A stretch of DNA of 64,000 nt, from positions 126,501-190,500 of the forward strand of contig JACEFZ010027760.1 in NCBI GenBank assembly GCA_014155875.1, given 5' to 3'. Shown here in pieces: positions 35,338-47,221 of the stretch; within the stretch, counting starts at the first letter, position 1; each line of letters begins with the position of its first letter. The notes under the pieces were generated by a model. The model was given only the letters and a program-made list of their open reading frames with translations. It was not told the origin of the DNA and searched no databases. Both the position numbers and the translations under genes were made by a program. This stretch comes from Cepaea nemoralis (lineage: Eukaryota > Mollusca > Gastropoda > Stylommatophora > Helicidae).

Positions 35338-35640
35338 CATCAATCAATCAATAAGGAAACTGTCTTCACAATGAAGGTTGACTGTAATAAATCTCCAACA
35401 CTGTCTCTCATCTTGACTGTACATTCTGTCAAACTGCTGTTCGCCCATCTCTTGATGTTATCTTTCCACCTGTATCGTTGTCTACCTTTTTCTCGCTTGC
35501 CTTCAACCTTACTCTCCAGTATAGATTTTATAAGAGTGTTATATCGTTTAACGTGGCCGAAATTCTTAACTTGCCTCTTTTTTATTTCTTTCATCAACTC
35601 TCTTTTCATTCCCAGTTTTTCTAGAACATCTGTATATGAC
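35338..35640 (-). pseudogene. LINE reverse transcriptase C-terminus with GATT-type tail
   Basis: An open minus-strand stretch of 89 codons carries RQVKNFGHVKRYNTLIKSIL, ESKVEGKREKGRQRYRWKDN and IKRWANSSLTECTVKMRDS. This is the LINE C-terminal block (GH..R...L....EGKR.RGRQR..W.D.IK.W). It is the best of three related copies (also 21666 and 25236). The tail is gattgattgat on the minus strand. Confidence 0.85.
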
Positions 35641-35774
35641 TGATTTTTGTTTACATGAAATACGACATATTCTCTTGTATATTCATATCTCTAGAGTGTC
35701 TGTTCTACTTTTAATTGCTTAGGCGCCATTCAGTAGTGTTGACTATACATAACATTTTACATTTCTCAATTTTA

Positions 35775-36290
35775 ATGCATTGTTAATTGGGAGCAAGTGG
35801 CGTCGATTAGAAACGGAAATAATTATTCGTCACCCAAAGAGATAAAAAGAGGAGTACGGCAGAGATGTGTGTTGTTTTTAAGCCTTTTCATCTTATACAG
35901 AGAAATAATTTTCAAACAAGTCGAACTACCTCGACTTAACATCAATAGAAGAATCATAAACAATATTAGGTATGCAGATGATACCGTGTTACTAGCAGAA
36001 AGCGAACAAGAATTACAAAACCTAGTGGAACAAGTAAACAGGCATAGTGCAGAATGTGGCTTAGATATTAACATCCAAAGAAGGAAACTATGATAATTAG
36101 CAGTGGAAAGGAGAGGCCATAAATGAGCATTACAGTAAACGGAGAGATACTAAAATAAGTAACAAGTTTCTCCTATCTTTGACATGTAATAATAACAGAT
36201 GTTGGCAGAAGTGAAGCTGATAATCAAAATGAGAATATGAATGGCTACAAATGTTTTCAACAGCATGACTTCAATATTACTATCTAGAGA
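35775..36290 (+). pseudogene. LINE reverse transcriptase domain fragment with YADD
   Basis: The plus strand reads KEIKRGVRQRCVLFLSLFIL, NNIRYADDTVLLAESEQELQ and ECGLDINIQRRKL. After a stop it continues with MIISSGKE, TVNGEILK and ITDVGRSEADN. The YADD box is the catalytic motif of non-LTR reverse transcriptases. Continued similarity after the stop shows a single decayed reading frame. Its own LINE family is unclear. Confidence 0.85.
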
Positions 36291-36699
36291 GATCAATACT
36301 AACAACAACAACAGCGACACAGACACCACATCACTACAGCTAAATATTCCAAAGGGATCACCGGTCTCTATTGTGTGAGGTCAGAGTTTAATATTCGGAG
36401 CCGATATCCCATAATGTTGGTGATTTGGGGCATGTATTACCAGGTCGCTCACTACTTAACATCGCGGTTCTGTTTCCGTTGGCAATGTTATGTATTCTGT
36501 TATACTTCCTTTTGTGCAAAAGTCAAGATAGCGACTGGTAGCCGGGAATAACGAAAGGAGTTAAAGTACTTGAGACAACGACAGAGAGGAAGATAGAGAC
36601 CGATATTATTTTTAAAGTGTTAAGAATCGGGCACGCAAAACCTTTGCCAGACAGACAGAGACAGAGGGAGAGAGGCACAGAGAGAAAGAGAAATGACAA

Positions 36700-36702
36700 A
36701 GT

Positions 36703-36742
<40 letters not shown>

Positions 36743-36858
36743 GAGACACAAACAGATAGAACGAGAGGCATAGAAATGAGAGAGTCAAACAGACAGAGAC
36801 ATAGAGAGAGTCAAACAAAGAGAAATTGACATAAAGAAAAATAAATAGAGAGGGGGGA

Positions 36859-36926
<68 letters not shown>

Positions 36927-36927
36927 G
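36700..36927. repeat. (GA)n and (GAAA)n microsatellites
   Basis: (GA)n at about 36705-36740 and (GAAA)n at about 36857-36927 within a purine-rich zone (36650-36930). Confidence 0.93.
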
Positions 36928-36929
36928 GA

Positions 36930-38208
36930 TAAAGGAACTTTATCTTCTTAAGATTAAAATGCTCAGTTACATAGAACAACATCACAAGAGATGTCATGGA
37001 GCTATTAAAAGAAAACTAGATAATTGAAAAAGGAAGACAGAGAGAACTTGGCTAGGTAAATTACAATTGCGTGTTATATATGTCAGCTCTTCCTAGCTTA
37101 ATTGTCATCGTTAGTACTCTTTTCCCCCCGTTGTAATTGATTCTATTTATAACCACCACCACCACCTCACTACAGCCACCCAACACTCCAGGGAAATTCT
37201 TTTGTCGCCGCTAAATAACAGTCCAAGTAGAATATGTAACCCCCCGACTTGACCTCAATGAACAATCAATTAATTAAGCGCAGCCAGTGCACGAAGCACA
37301 GAATATTCTGGAATCGTGTTCAGAAAATCAGGAAGATGTTGAATATATTGTTGTCTATTAAATTGTCTCTATGTTTGTTCTATGGCGGATCTGTCATGGC
37401 GGAAAATTCTCTTCCGGCTGCTCATTATATCTCGGCTGTGACCCACACTGAACACGTCTGCCCCATATTCAGAATCGGAATGGACGTGCTCAAGCAGAGA
37501 TTCATAAATAAGATAAATCTAAGAATGATGTATTCGTACTTCGCTAGTTCAGTTCTTTGTGGGCCGTCGGATATGCATCTATATATCACATCAACCTACC
37601 TGAATGTTTTCTAAATAACGCCATAAAGTATCCTGTCCTGCTTTGGTGTCCACACAATTTTGTTGTAAATAAATGCCATAGATTCTCTCAGACATTATAT
37701 AAGCATACATATATTCATTTATGAGAGACGCCAAAAAGCAGATAAAATACAGACATGCTACAAGATTGTAATTTCCACGTAAAATGTCTCATAAACAATC
37801 TCATGTTTTGCAACCTGATGTATTTTTGCCAAATTAAATGTCATAAGGGCTTTGAAAGAAAGTAATTGAGGGTATGGGATCATGAAAGACAAGGCTGAGG
37901 GCGACTCAAACGATGGTGGACATAGGACATTAAAGAAACCTGAATTATAACAATAAATGTGGTGGGTGAACTGAACCAGGAAGCAGAGTTTTGCTGGCGG
38001 GGTTGTGATCAAAGCAACTTTCTGAAAATGACATGTTATATGGTGATGTATGTTGATTGTTAAAATGTGAAATAAAAGAGACTGACAGAAACACCGTGTT
38101 TTATCACAGCACAGAGGATAGGAAGTAATTAACCGATACCACAGAACACAGAACACACAGATATTGTACAGCATGAGATGTAAACCCTTTAATTGCATGT
38201 TACGTGGG
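36930..38208. other. No recognisable feature
   Basis: A 121-codon open stretch (37249-37614) matches nothing known to me and has no supporting signals. Confidence 0.45.
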
Positions 38209-38330
38209 AATTTCTTCTTCTTCTTCTTCTTCTTCTTCTTCTTCTTCTTCTTCTTCTTCTTCTTCTTCTTCTTCTTCTTCTTCTTCTTCTTCTTCTTCTT
38301 CTTCTTCTTCTTCTTCTTCTTCTTCTTCAT
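38209..38330. repeat. (TTC)n microsatellite
   Basis: About 40 TTC units. On the right it grades into a (GTAG)n-rich patch at about 38350-38460. Confidence 0.96.
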
Positions 38331-38649
38331 CTTCTGTTAGATAGAAAATAAGGTAGGTAGGTGAGTATGTAGGTAGGTGGATCGATAAACAGGTTGGTAT
38401 GTGGGTAGGTAGGTAGGTAGTTTCGTAGAAGGGTATGTATGTAGGTGGTTGAGTAAGTAGACGGTATAGATACAACAACAGCGTTTATGCTTCAAGAGAG
38501 GTCAATATAAGAACACTATAACTGTCAGTAACACAGTGGTACGTAGGTATCTTACCAGATGACGACAACGAGGAAGAGACGGCACACAGAGATCTAAGGA
38601 CTGGAAACAGGTGACCGAAAGAATCTGAAGTATTTTCAGTAGTGGAAGA

Positions 38650-38998
38650 CACCGCAATATCCGATGATATACTATACAATTAAAGTGTGAAGACATGACA
38701 ATACCCGATGATATACTATACCATTCAAATTTTAAGACACCACAATACCCGACGACGTACTATACGATTCACGCTTTAAGACACCACAATACCCGATGAT
38801 GTACTATACGATTCAAGCTTTAAGACGCCACAATACTCGATGATGTCCTATGCCCTTCAAGTGTAAAAACACCATAATACCCGATAATGTACTATGTCCT
38901 TCAAGCATAACGACACCACAATATCCGGTGATGTAAAATACCTTTCAAACTTTAAGACACCACAATGCCCGCTTATATATCATGCTACTCAAACACAA
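38650..38998. repeat. 44-bp minisatellite, about 8 copies
   Basis: Unit acaatacccgatgatgtact plus atacgattcaagctttaagacacc, with increasing divergence towards both ends. Confidence 0.92.
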
Positions 38999-39049
38999 GG
39001 ACAGCTAATTTTTAAAATGTCCACCAATTATTGTGCCGATGACAATATA

Positions 39050-39794
39050 CGAAGGAAAGTCAACAAGTAAGTCACAAATGGCTGTTGAGAAATAACTAAA
39101 TATGATAACAACTTGAAACCAGTTTATTTTTATACATACATTGTCCCTTTATTTCTCACCATAATTTCCACCAACATTGATGCACTTATCCCATCGTTTT
39201 ATCAGTCCTTCCAAACCGGCTACATAGAACAGCGTGCTCTGTTTTCTAAACCACGTTTTCACTTCATATTCAACTTCGGCGTCATTCGCGAAATGTCTCC
39301 TGCCAAGGTGGATTTTCAGTGGACCAGAAAGGTGGAAATCGCCTATCGTTACTCGCCTGTCACTTCTAATCATCTCCTCCACCCGCTGCACGAATGCTTC
39401 TGTTGTAATCTCAACAGGACGATAAGATCGGATTTCATCAACAATTTTAGAGCGTCCTTGAGAACATGTTTCTACCAAGCTATGCACCGCTTTGCGGGAC
39501 AAACATTTGTCAGCATAAACAAGAAGCATTTCCTTATGAATGTCCTTTAAGGCAGTCCTTTTGGGCACAAAAATCGCACAACAGCACGTTGCCCTTTGTT
39601 TGTACACTCCGTAAGTACAGTCGCCATTGTGTTTATGTGCTGCGCATGCGCATGAGACATCTAGCGCCACCTGACGAACGGGAATATAAAGTTCGATGTT
39701 GCTGTCACCTAATGACACCTGTATAAAACACCAACTACATATTACCTGCCATCCCACAGAACTGTGTGTCTTACTTATTGACTTGCCCTCACAG
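39050..39794 (-). mobile_element. Internally deleted mariner, same family as 20405-21560
   Basis: TA dinucleotides flank it (39048-39049 and 39795-39796). The ends cgaaggaaagtcaacaagta and (minus strand) gagggcaagtcaataagtaa are the inverted repeats. The minus-strand protein has the N-terminal DNA-binding part (SKIVDEIRSYRPVEITTEAF, RVEEMIRSDRRVTIGDF) joined directly to the C-terminus (HLSGPLKIHLGRRHFANDAE, LIKRWDKCINVGGNYGEK). The deletion removes the catalytic Asp residues. It is open for 237 codons, but the product would only bind DNA. Confidence 0.9.
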
Positions 39795-39854
39795 TAGCGC
39801 CAATATTTATAAAATAGTATTAAAGGGCCAACTACTAATCTTGCCTGGTACATA

Positions 39855-39913
39855 AAAAGCACCTGAAAATGCTGGTGTTGATTGCAACGTCCTGTAAGGG
39901 ATATGCAACATTA
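39855..39913 (+). repeat. SINE 3' end fragment
   Basis: acctgaaaatgctggtgttg then attgcaacgtcctgtaaggg and atatgcaac. This is the shared SINE 3' end without the core or head. Confidence 0.7.
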
Positions 39914-40047
39914 AAAAAAAATTAAGGGCCTCTTTTTCACGCCATTAGGCGCATCCGGCAAATAATGCAAGCTCCCATATTTTTAGACCTCCGGGGTCAT
40001 GTGGTTACTATCTAACCGGCAACCGTTAAAACCAATAATTTCCAGGT

Positions 40048-40320
40048 AATCATTTATAGCCGGTCTCTCTGGCCTAGGGGCTACAAAACTTTCTCTCTGT
40101 AATCCCGTTTATCACGCAGAGTCTCGTAGCGGAGCGAGAGCTGAGGCGGTTTGACCCCCGCTCGTGACTTGCGGGATACTGAGCCGGCCGCTCAGAAAGC
40201 AATGGCAAACTACTGAGCGTAATCTTGCCAAGAGATCAACATACAGCTGAAAGATGCTGGTGTTGACAGCTAAGTCCTGTAAAGGATATGCTTAAAAAAA
40301 AAAAAAAATCATTTATAGCC
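40048..40320 (+). repeat. Full-length SINE with poly(A) tail and 14-bp target-site duplication
   Basis: aatcatttatagcc stands at 40048-40061 and 40307-40320. The element has head agccggtctctctggcctag, core cgctcagaaagcaatggcaa, cttgccaagagatcaaca, 3' end gtcctgtaaaggatatgc and an A tail. It is the best-bounded example with the complete core. Confidence 0.93.
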
Positions 40321-41044
40321 TAGGTCGAACTGGGCCACGTCAGTCAAAAAAAACAAAAAAACGCTTCGCGTCAACCGGGATTCAAGGACAAGATCGCTGG
40401 ATCAGTAAGCCAGCTAGCTTTCTTTGACAGTAGTCACTTGCCTGCCAGTCTGGTGAACATGTATTTGAATCCACATAAAGGTGAATTTTGAAAATTCACC
40501 TGCATAAAATAGGTGCCAGAAAATGTCGTGGCAACTCATAATAACCGCATCATTCATGAAATGTCGATTATTTTATAAAACGTGACGTTAGGACCATATG
40601 CCCAAAACTTCTCAACGCGTATAAAAGTTTACAATAATTAAAATATTGGAGTCGTCTCCCTGTTGAGAATTGTTCCTTCTCTTGTTTAATTGCTTCCCCT
40701 GACGTAAATCACAATCGACATGCGACGTCACCGATTCGACATTTTTCATTATATTATCAATGTCCATTAACAGTGAGCCCAATCTGAACCGGCCTATAGC
40801 GCTACTGGTCGCTGATTGAATAATTGTTCTCGAAAACGAAAAATAGATCAACAGAAACACGAGACGGTACAGCGTGATTCTGTCTGGATGGGAGGGCCAG
40901 AGAGTTGCCCTACTTGGCTATCTGGTCTCTGGAGTTGTGGAGGGTAATTGTCCATACAATCCCGTCTCCCGCCACAAATCAAATTTTACAATTATGACAT
41001 TATTCTATGATTATAGCCAGAATTATTAGCTGCCAAGGTTTCGA
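40321..41044. other. No firm feature except a SINE family D fragment
   Basis: gtcacttgcctgccagtctg and atgtatttgaatccac (about 40400-40490) resemble the head of the SINE at 23665. The rest has no recognised content. Confidence 0.45.
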
Positions 41045-41240
41045 AAGGATAAAAGCACTCAGACTTGTAAACTTCTGGTGCGCTGATGACAGGAATGTTG
41101 GATCGTTCCCACTACCGGTCACCTGGACTTAAATAGTGACTTCTTGTTTAGAAAGCATTGGCAATCTGCTGAGCATAAATAGCATAGACATTAAGCCTAG
41201 GTTGATCGCTACGCACTACGTACAATAGAAATGCAACTTT
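41045..41240 (+). repeat. SINE-like repeat, family E
   Basis: Similar to 2880-3085: cttctggtgcgctgatgaca, tggacttaaatagtgacttc, core agaaagcattggcaatctgc and aggttgatcgc. No target-site duplication found. Confidence 0.6.
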
Positions 41241-41339
41241 GTATTTTTTTGCAACCACAGTTGTAAATGTCATTAGGATGTGTCAGAATATTCCAGTTCT
41301 TTGATTAGCGCACGCCAATTATAGCGTCAGACATTCCTA

Positions 41340-41775
41340 AACTAAATAATAATCATCATCATGTACCATGCCGAGAAGCGCGGGCGGTCATGTTTCAAAA
41401 TCTCACACGATCACCAGAGTCGTGGATCAGCTCCGTGTTCTTACCTCGACCATGTCACGTGGTCAGGCCATCCAGATATTTACTTCATTGCCTTTGCTTT
41501 GTTATTTTCCCCTCAATTTTGCCAGTTGTCATCAAGTTCTCTCATTTATGTCCTTATAGTGTATCCAAAATGTTGACAATCTACGTGTAATTTCTCTAAT
41601 CTTGTTACGGTTCTCTTGTACCTCTTGAAGGACTTTTTCTTTGTTTATTTTTTTTTTCTATCTGTCCATGGTATTCTTTGCATTTTCCCCAGAAACGACA
41701 TCCACAATGCCATTAGATGTTTTTCAGTGTCCACTCTTCAGATCCATACAAAAGTACATTTTCTAAGTAGCACTT
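41340..41775 (-). pseudogene. LINE reverse transcriptase C-terminus, same family as 3545
   Basis: The reverse complement matches the 3545-3985 and 54420-54612 family: cagagtcgtggatcagctcc, gaccatgtcacgtggtcagg, ccatccagatatttactt and ttgccagttgtcatcaagtt. On the minus strand the tail is the short atgatgatgatta at 41348. Coding sequence is stop-ridden. Confidence 0.78.
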
Positions 41776-41904
41776 GAACACTCTTTTCCTCTAACTAATA
41801 GGTCGCAGATTTACCCAGTCCACAGACGCTGCGTTAAATATTTCAGACGGCTTTTATTTCTACCAGGAAATGGCAGTATGTAGGACGGCTAATCAGTTAT
41901 TGGA

Positions 41905-42050
41905 CTATACCATTCGGTTCACGAGTGCAGTTTTCTCGGAGACACCTGGAGAGTCGTCGCTGGAATAAAGGAGTTCGTAATGGCAGGACACAGACCGAGA
42001 CATATTGAGTAAAACCCGGTGCAATGAAGTAGAACCTCTTGTCTTTCAAA
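41905..42050 (+). repeat. SINE family B, truncated
   Basis: cggttcacgagtgcagtttt, ctcggagacacctggagagt, cgtcgctgg and aaaacccggtgcaatgaagt match 4478-4714. Confidence 0.72.
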
Positions 42051-42649
42051 CCGTGTATCAACACTTAAAATGTGTATCATTTTACTTATAGAAGAACTTA
42101 TTAAAGACCTGAGAATTGTTATTATAGTGGGCGGCTTTGGTTTGGTGGTTAGAACGTTACACTGGCAATGGCAGAGGCCGTGACGGACGAGGATGTGACG
42201 CCAGCCCTCGTCGTTCGCTGCAGGCGGGAAAGGCTGGTGAAATATTCATCTGTGCACTCAGAGCTACATAGAATGGTGGTTCTAACACTTCACATACTAC
42301 AAGTTCCTGAAACCGGATTTATTGTTGTTGTTATTGTTGTAATTGATGATGTTATTGTTGTTGATGGTGATATTGTATTACACTGCGATACTGTGGAGGA
42401 GTGGCGTGCAGCTCCGACGCCCTCTTCTATCTCAAGCAGACCGGGTATGATTTGTGACGTGGATAGCGAGGGTGTTTACATAATTAGAAACCCCATGATG
42501 GCACACATCACTTTGATCCTGTGGTAGAAGGTAGAACATCTCATTCTTCGAATAAGTGCGAGAACACAGCGGGAACAGTGTAGACATTGCGCCAGCTGAA
42601 AATCCTTCGGCACTAGTAAATAGAAACAGAGCAGGCCACTTCCTGGGAT
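42051..42649. other. No recognisable feature
   Basis: A 119-codon open stretch (42168-42527) has no recognised domain. It contains a GTT/GAT-rich patch that inflates the frame. Confidence 0.45.
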
Positions 42650-43200
42650 ACACTTCAAATTAGAAAACCTACCCACAGATGATATATGAAGTTAAATTTC
42701 AAGTTTGAAAACCTTCACAAAAATGAAAATATAGAGATAAATTTCAAATTAAAGAACCCAATCACACAGGAATATATACAATTAAATTTAAAATTTGAAA
42801 ACTTAGACTAAAATGAATATATAGAGATACATTTCAAATTAGAGAACCAAATCACACGAGATTATACAGGTTTAAATTTCATTCAAATTAGAGAATCCAA
42901 TCACAAAGGAATATATAGAGTTAAATTTCAAGATTTAAACCTACACAAAATTAATATGTAGAGATAAATTTCAAATTAGAGAACGAAATCACTCAGGAAT
43001 ATACAGAGATACATTTCAAATCTGAAAACCTACACAACAATGATTATATAGAGATAATTTCAAATTAGAGAACTAAATCAAACAGGAATATAAAGAGATA
43101 AATTTCAAATGAGAAAAAAGACTCAGACACGAATGCATAGGGTTAAATTTCAAAATGTGAAAACTTAATCACACAGAAATATTTAAAGGTTAACTTCAAA
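42650..43200. repeat. ~45-bp degenerate minisatellite, about 12 copies
   Basis: Unit aatttcaaattagagaaccc plus aatcacacaggaatatatagagata, strongly diverged. A stray unit with the same sequence lies at 46105-46145. Confidence 0.85.
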
Positions 43201-43254
43201 TTCATGGGCTTTTACGGCTCAGGCAAGAGGGAAAATTGTGAAGTAAGTCTGACG

Positions 43255-43525
43255 CTTTTGCTTTGACCACAAGCAGCCTGACTATGGAAGTCATGGCAGT
43301 AAGTAAAGCAATAACATGGCTCGAGACACAGACATTCACTAGAGCATGTTTCCTTAGTGACTCAATGAGTATGCTCAGGAGTGTAGAGATGGGGTGGGTC
43401 CGAAGAGAGTGGCTGCTGTTTCGGCTGGCAAAGCTAAGTTTCATCTTCGTGCCAGGGCATGCAGATGTACAAGGGAATGAGCAGGCTGAGAGGCTTGCAG
43501 GTAGGGCTACTGTGACGGGATGAGT
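43255..43525 (+). pseudogene. RNase H domain fragment of a LINE polyprotein
   Basis: The plus strand reads MEVMAVSKAITWLETQTFTR, ACFLSDSMSMLRSVEMG and FIFVPGHADVQGNEQAERLA. These match the Glu (in MEV), Asp (in LSDS) and GH..V.GNE.AD signature of RNase HI domains in LINE/pol-like proteins. The last Asp is replaced by Glu (NEQAE), and the first Asp-Gly region is missing. It ends at a stop (43521) a few residues later. Confidence 0.78.
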
Positions 43526-43529
43526 CTAG

Positions 43530-46270
43530 ATCACTATGCAAACACCACCACTACTACGTTAGTGGAATTCCTAATGTACATTCTGGATTCAGTACGGCAG
43601 CTAAATTACTAATAATGACGTCATATTAGCGACGCAGACATTTGCTGCACTAAAACTACACACTGTACTATTGGGGACAGCACATATTTTCACGTCATCA
43701 AATGATGTCACAAGGGAAATCCCCTGTTTTACTACCCTTATCATTAATACCAAGTATATGGCCGTCACTCCCTAGCAACGGGAAAACAGCGATATGCTAA
43801 TAGTACGGCTGCACCGGAAATTGTGACTAACCACTTCCGGCCGGTTCACAATGACTATTGCTGCTGTGCTAAGCAGACCTTGCGTGAGATGAGCTGCCAT
43901 ATCCAGTTGCATCCTTGGTAGATTATACCAAAACCGATTTTTATTGCTGCAATAAGACTGGGGGTGAGTGTAGTAACATAATAATTACGATTATAGTAAG
44001 AAGTGTGTACACATTTATATTCTAATATTGGGAAAACCCAAAACTTTCCCGACCATGTATATTTATGAAACGTGGTATTGGAAAGGGGAGACATTGAGAG
44101 AAAACATGTGAGGCCTAGATATATTTATAGATAAAAATATATAGATATAATGTATAAACCTTACTGATTATTTTCATATGCATTTTGTGAATGTATTTAC
44201 GTGTATATTTTGTTGAAAATATGATAACATGATTTTGCCATGTGGGCAGAAGTAGAAGAGACATGTGGAACATGATTCTCACATGCCAGCAATATTACTA
44301 GGCGATTTATATTCAAACATAAATTTGCTTACCCCTGATTCACCGCCATGCCGAACTACACGACACTGACGGTCATAAGTTCAAAGCAAATACTATGTGG
44401 TGAGGAATCAGAATTTCGGGAGTAAATAACTCAACAAGGGATAACTGAGACATCCTAAAGCCCAATGCCTGAATATCTCAGCCCCCTTGCTTGCCTGCTG
44501 GCCTTCTTATCTTTTAGCTCGTATATTATGTGGGGTATACCTCACGACTTCATGGCGACACCTTGATTGCTTTATGCCTAATGACTGATGTGGGATTAGG
44601 TTGAATTATTGTTGGCCTTTCCTTAGCTATCTAGGGAAACATCCTGGCTGCCCAGGACTTCCTCACCCTGGTGTTAAGGAATACACCAGTAATTATTGCA
44701 TATGAGTCACTTCAAGTTTTACAACCATGTACATTTTGTAATGCCTTTTTCAAACAAAGATTTGTCTACATGTTCTACTCCAATGGACCATTGTGGTCTT
44801 AGAATGTGTCCACTTCTGGACCCTTTTTCACCTTGTATCATCATGTCATACAAGGTATAGCCAAGCTGATAAGAACTATTGGCCTTTGCTTTTGATACAG
44901 AATAGCAGAGAGGAATTGTTTTATTCCTGTTCTGCATCTGACACAATACAACAGACACACAACACCTACACTCAGACACATTGTTATTGTCAAGACACTA
45001 AGGAGTCTGCAACTGTTTGTTTGATTTAAGGAGCCTCGCTGCTGATACTGCTGACATCTAACTGGTCCGGTTACCGACACTTTGATTCCACCACTAGTGG
45101 AGACGGAACCTGGAATCCGGAGGAGCTCATCGTACACCTGTCGAATGCAGAGTCGACTCCGGACAATACCAACCGAAGCGCGCACTATTCCTAACAGAGA
45201 TCAGATTTGTCCTCTGGGTGACTCTGTGTCCTTACAGTGTTCTGGTGTGTCACTGTCTGGATGGGTGGTGATGATGATATGCGATCTAGCTAAGCATCAG
45301 AAAACTGGTTATTTTGTACCTGTAACATAATTGTAACTAGTGTCATAGTTCACCAGGGCACGACAATTGTCATTATTTCTTATTACTATTACAGAGTATT
45401 ATGTTTATACTTGTCCAACGTCCTCCCTCGTGATTCATTAACGCCAGGCGGTGTGCGTGAGTGCGTGCATAATATTTAAAACGGGGGTGGGGCTTTTATC
45501 ATTAATTGACGAAGGATCACCGACATATAAACTAGCCATTCGTTTTAGGTTTTCCTACATACACGAGTGTTTCTTCACCTTCTGCCTTTGTCTACCAGTG
45601 AATCCCAGTCTCTTCTATCGGGACCATCCCTTTAGACATTCTTATAACGAGCCATAATTTCTAGAGACTGTCGGCAAACTCTTGGATAGGGATTTCTGTC
45701 TATTTCAATAGAAACACCCTAACGGTCGGTGACAACTACTGTGGAAGGCGGACGACCGGAAAAACGACATTCTTATGCTCTAGAGAATAAGTCGTTTACG
45801 AAACCAAGCGATGACTGGTCTACACCATGGTCAACTGCGAGATCGAAAATTAAAAGAGGCGTGGCCAAACAAGAATACTACTCAGGAAGCCAAAGATGAG
45901 TAATAAACTAACACAGAATTGGTGTCGTGAGCCGTTACACGCTGCGGGATTATCTCAGGAGGGGATCCGAGCACTTATGGACTGAATTTTTCGATGTGCA
46001 ATGAGGATAATCTGTCGGTAACTAACTACCAAATAACTAACTACAAACTACAAACAAATAAACAACACACAAACAAAACTAAATAATAACTACTAACTAA
46101 CTAAACTTCAAATTAGAACACCCAATCACACATGAGTGTAGAGAGTAGTATGGTTCCGGTATACATGCGAATCTGGATCCTCGTTGTTACTACTGAGTTC
46201 GTTCCATCAGGTTGTGCACTATAAGTGATAGGTCGTGTGTTTGTGTTTTTGTCTTCAGCTATCTGTGTTG
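43530..46270. other. 2.7 kb without a recognised feature
   Basis: I see several open stretches of 60-115 codons but no transposon motif, tRNA-like head or tandem repeat. There is an ACTA-rich patch near 46020-46090. Possibly old decayed repeats or unique sequence. Confidence 0.4.
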
Positions 46271-46303
46271 TCATTGACAAAGATTCTTAGAAATCGAAAC
46301 GTC
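46271..46303 (+). ncRNA. Hammerhead-like motif, most diverged copy
   Basis: attgacaaagattcttagaa then atcgaaacgtc. A GAT...ATC stem and a canonical GAAAC box are present, but the CUGANGA box is degraded to UUGACAA. It may be a decayed copy of the same terminal repeat as 19841 and 58221. Confidence 0.35.
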
Positions 46304-46789
46304 TGTGTGTCGTACTGTATGCGTTCGTGTGTTTTTTATCTTATTTTATTATTCATTTTTATATTTATTGAGTGCTTCTGATTTCGGATTTTTCACCTGT
46401 ATTTCGCGACACGTGGATCTCCTTGTAAGGTATGTGCAACGTTTGTTAATGTTTAGTTCGTTTTTTCTCGCAGGAATTTAAAATACCTATTTGTTTCCAT
46501 TTCATATTGTTATATCCTGCTGCAGCCGCTGCTTTTTCTCTCTATTCCACTTCACAAAGACTCTCTCTGTATAATCTTGGGAGACAGTTAGAGCACTTAT
46601 GGACACATCCATGAGCAATGAAACCGAACAACTAAACACCAAAGTACTTTCACCGACCTTGGAGGCAGCCTTTATATTTGTTCGGCGAGCGCGTTAGTGG
46701 AGTCCATAGGATCTACGGCGATGATGCCATGTGCGCATTCGTACGTGGTTTTGACGCCTCACTCGATAGGTTTATCAATTTTATAACGA
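46304..46789. other. No firm feature
   Basis: Segment cttggaggcagcctttatat (about 46660) resembles ataaaggcagcctctgtgat near 56760. Nothing else recognised. Confidence 0.4.
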
Positions 46790-47125
46790 AAGAAGAGAGA
46801 CAATCGTTTGTATCTTTTTTTTCTTCTTTGCGCTCAATCAAGCATAGTCCATACACACTACTTCTATTACTGCTGGGCTGAATTTTGCATGTTGATTAGC
46901 TTACCCCTCTCCCCCCCCCACCACCCCTTTTTTTACAGTACCCCTCGCCATCAGGCTAACCCTCTCCAGGTTTAGAGGTACTTGTAATTTACGTCCCCAG
47001 GTCAAGGACGAGAGGTCAACATTTTAGTCCAACTGTCCGGTGTAGGAGCTGAACACTTTACCTCGTCATCAGCACACATGATGATTAACAACACGCATTC
47101 TTATCTCTTCGGCCATGCTGCCTCG
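46790..47125 (-). repeat. tRNA-derived SINE, family C
   Basis: The minus strand reads gcagcatggccgaagagata, tgtgtgctgatgacgaggta, tctcgtccttgacctgggga, aattacaagtacctctaaac and agcctgatggcgaggggtac. It then has a G/A-rich run and gactatgcttgattgagcgc. The B box is degraded. Confidence 0.8.
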
Positions 47126-47221
47126 ACGTGTGTAATTATTTCTGAAAAAAAGAGATGTATATATATGTTGATGTACCGGGGCCAGGTGCAATGGTAAAAT
47201 AAGCTGGCTAACATTAGGAGA

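Noticed and set aside
37249..37614. 121-codon open stretch as a host gene
   Set aside because: No recognised domain, no repeat-free evidence of conservation and no regulatory signals; chance is likely in this length of DNA.
42168..42527. 119-codon open stretch as a host gene
   Set aside because: Low-complexity GTT/GAT part inflates it and no domain is visible.
43530..46270. Host gene exons in the 2.7-kb feature-poor stretch
   Set aside because: No domain, splice pattern or conserved motif could be supported by reading alone.
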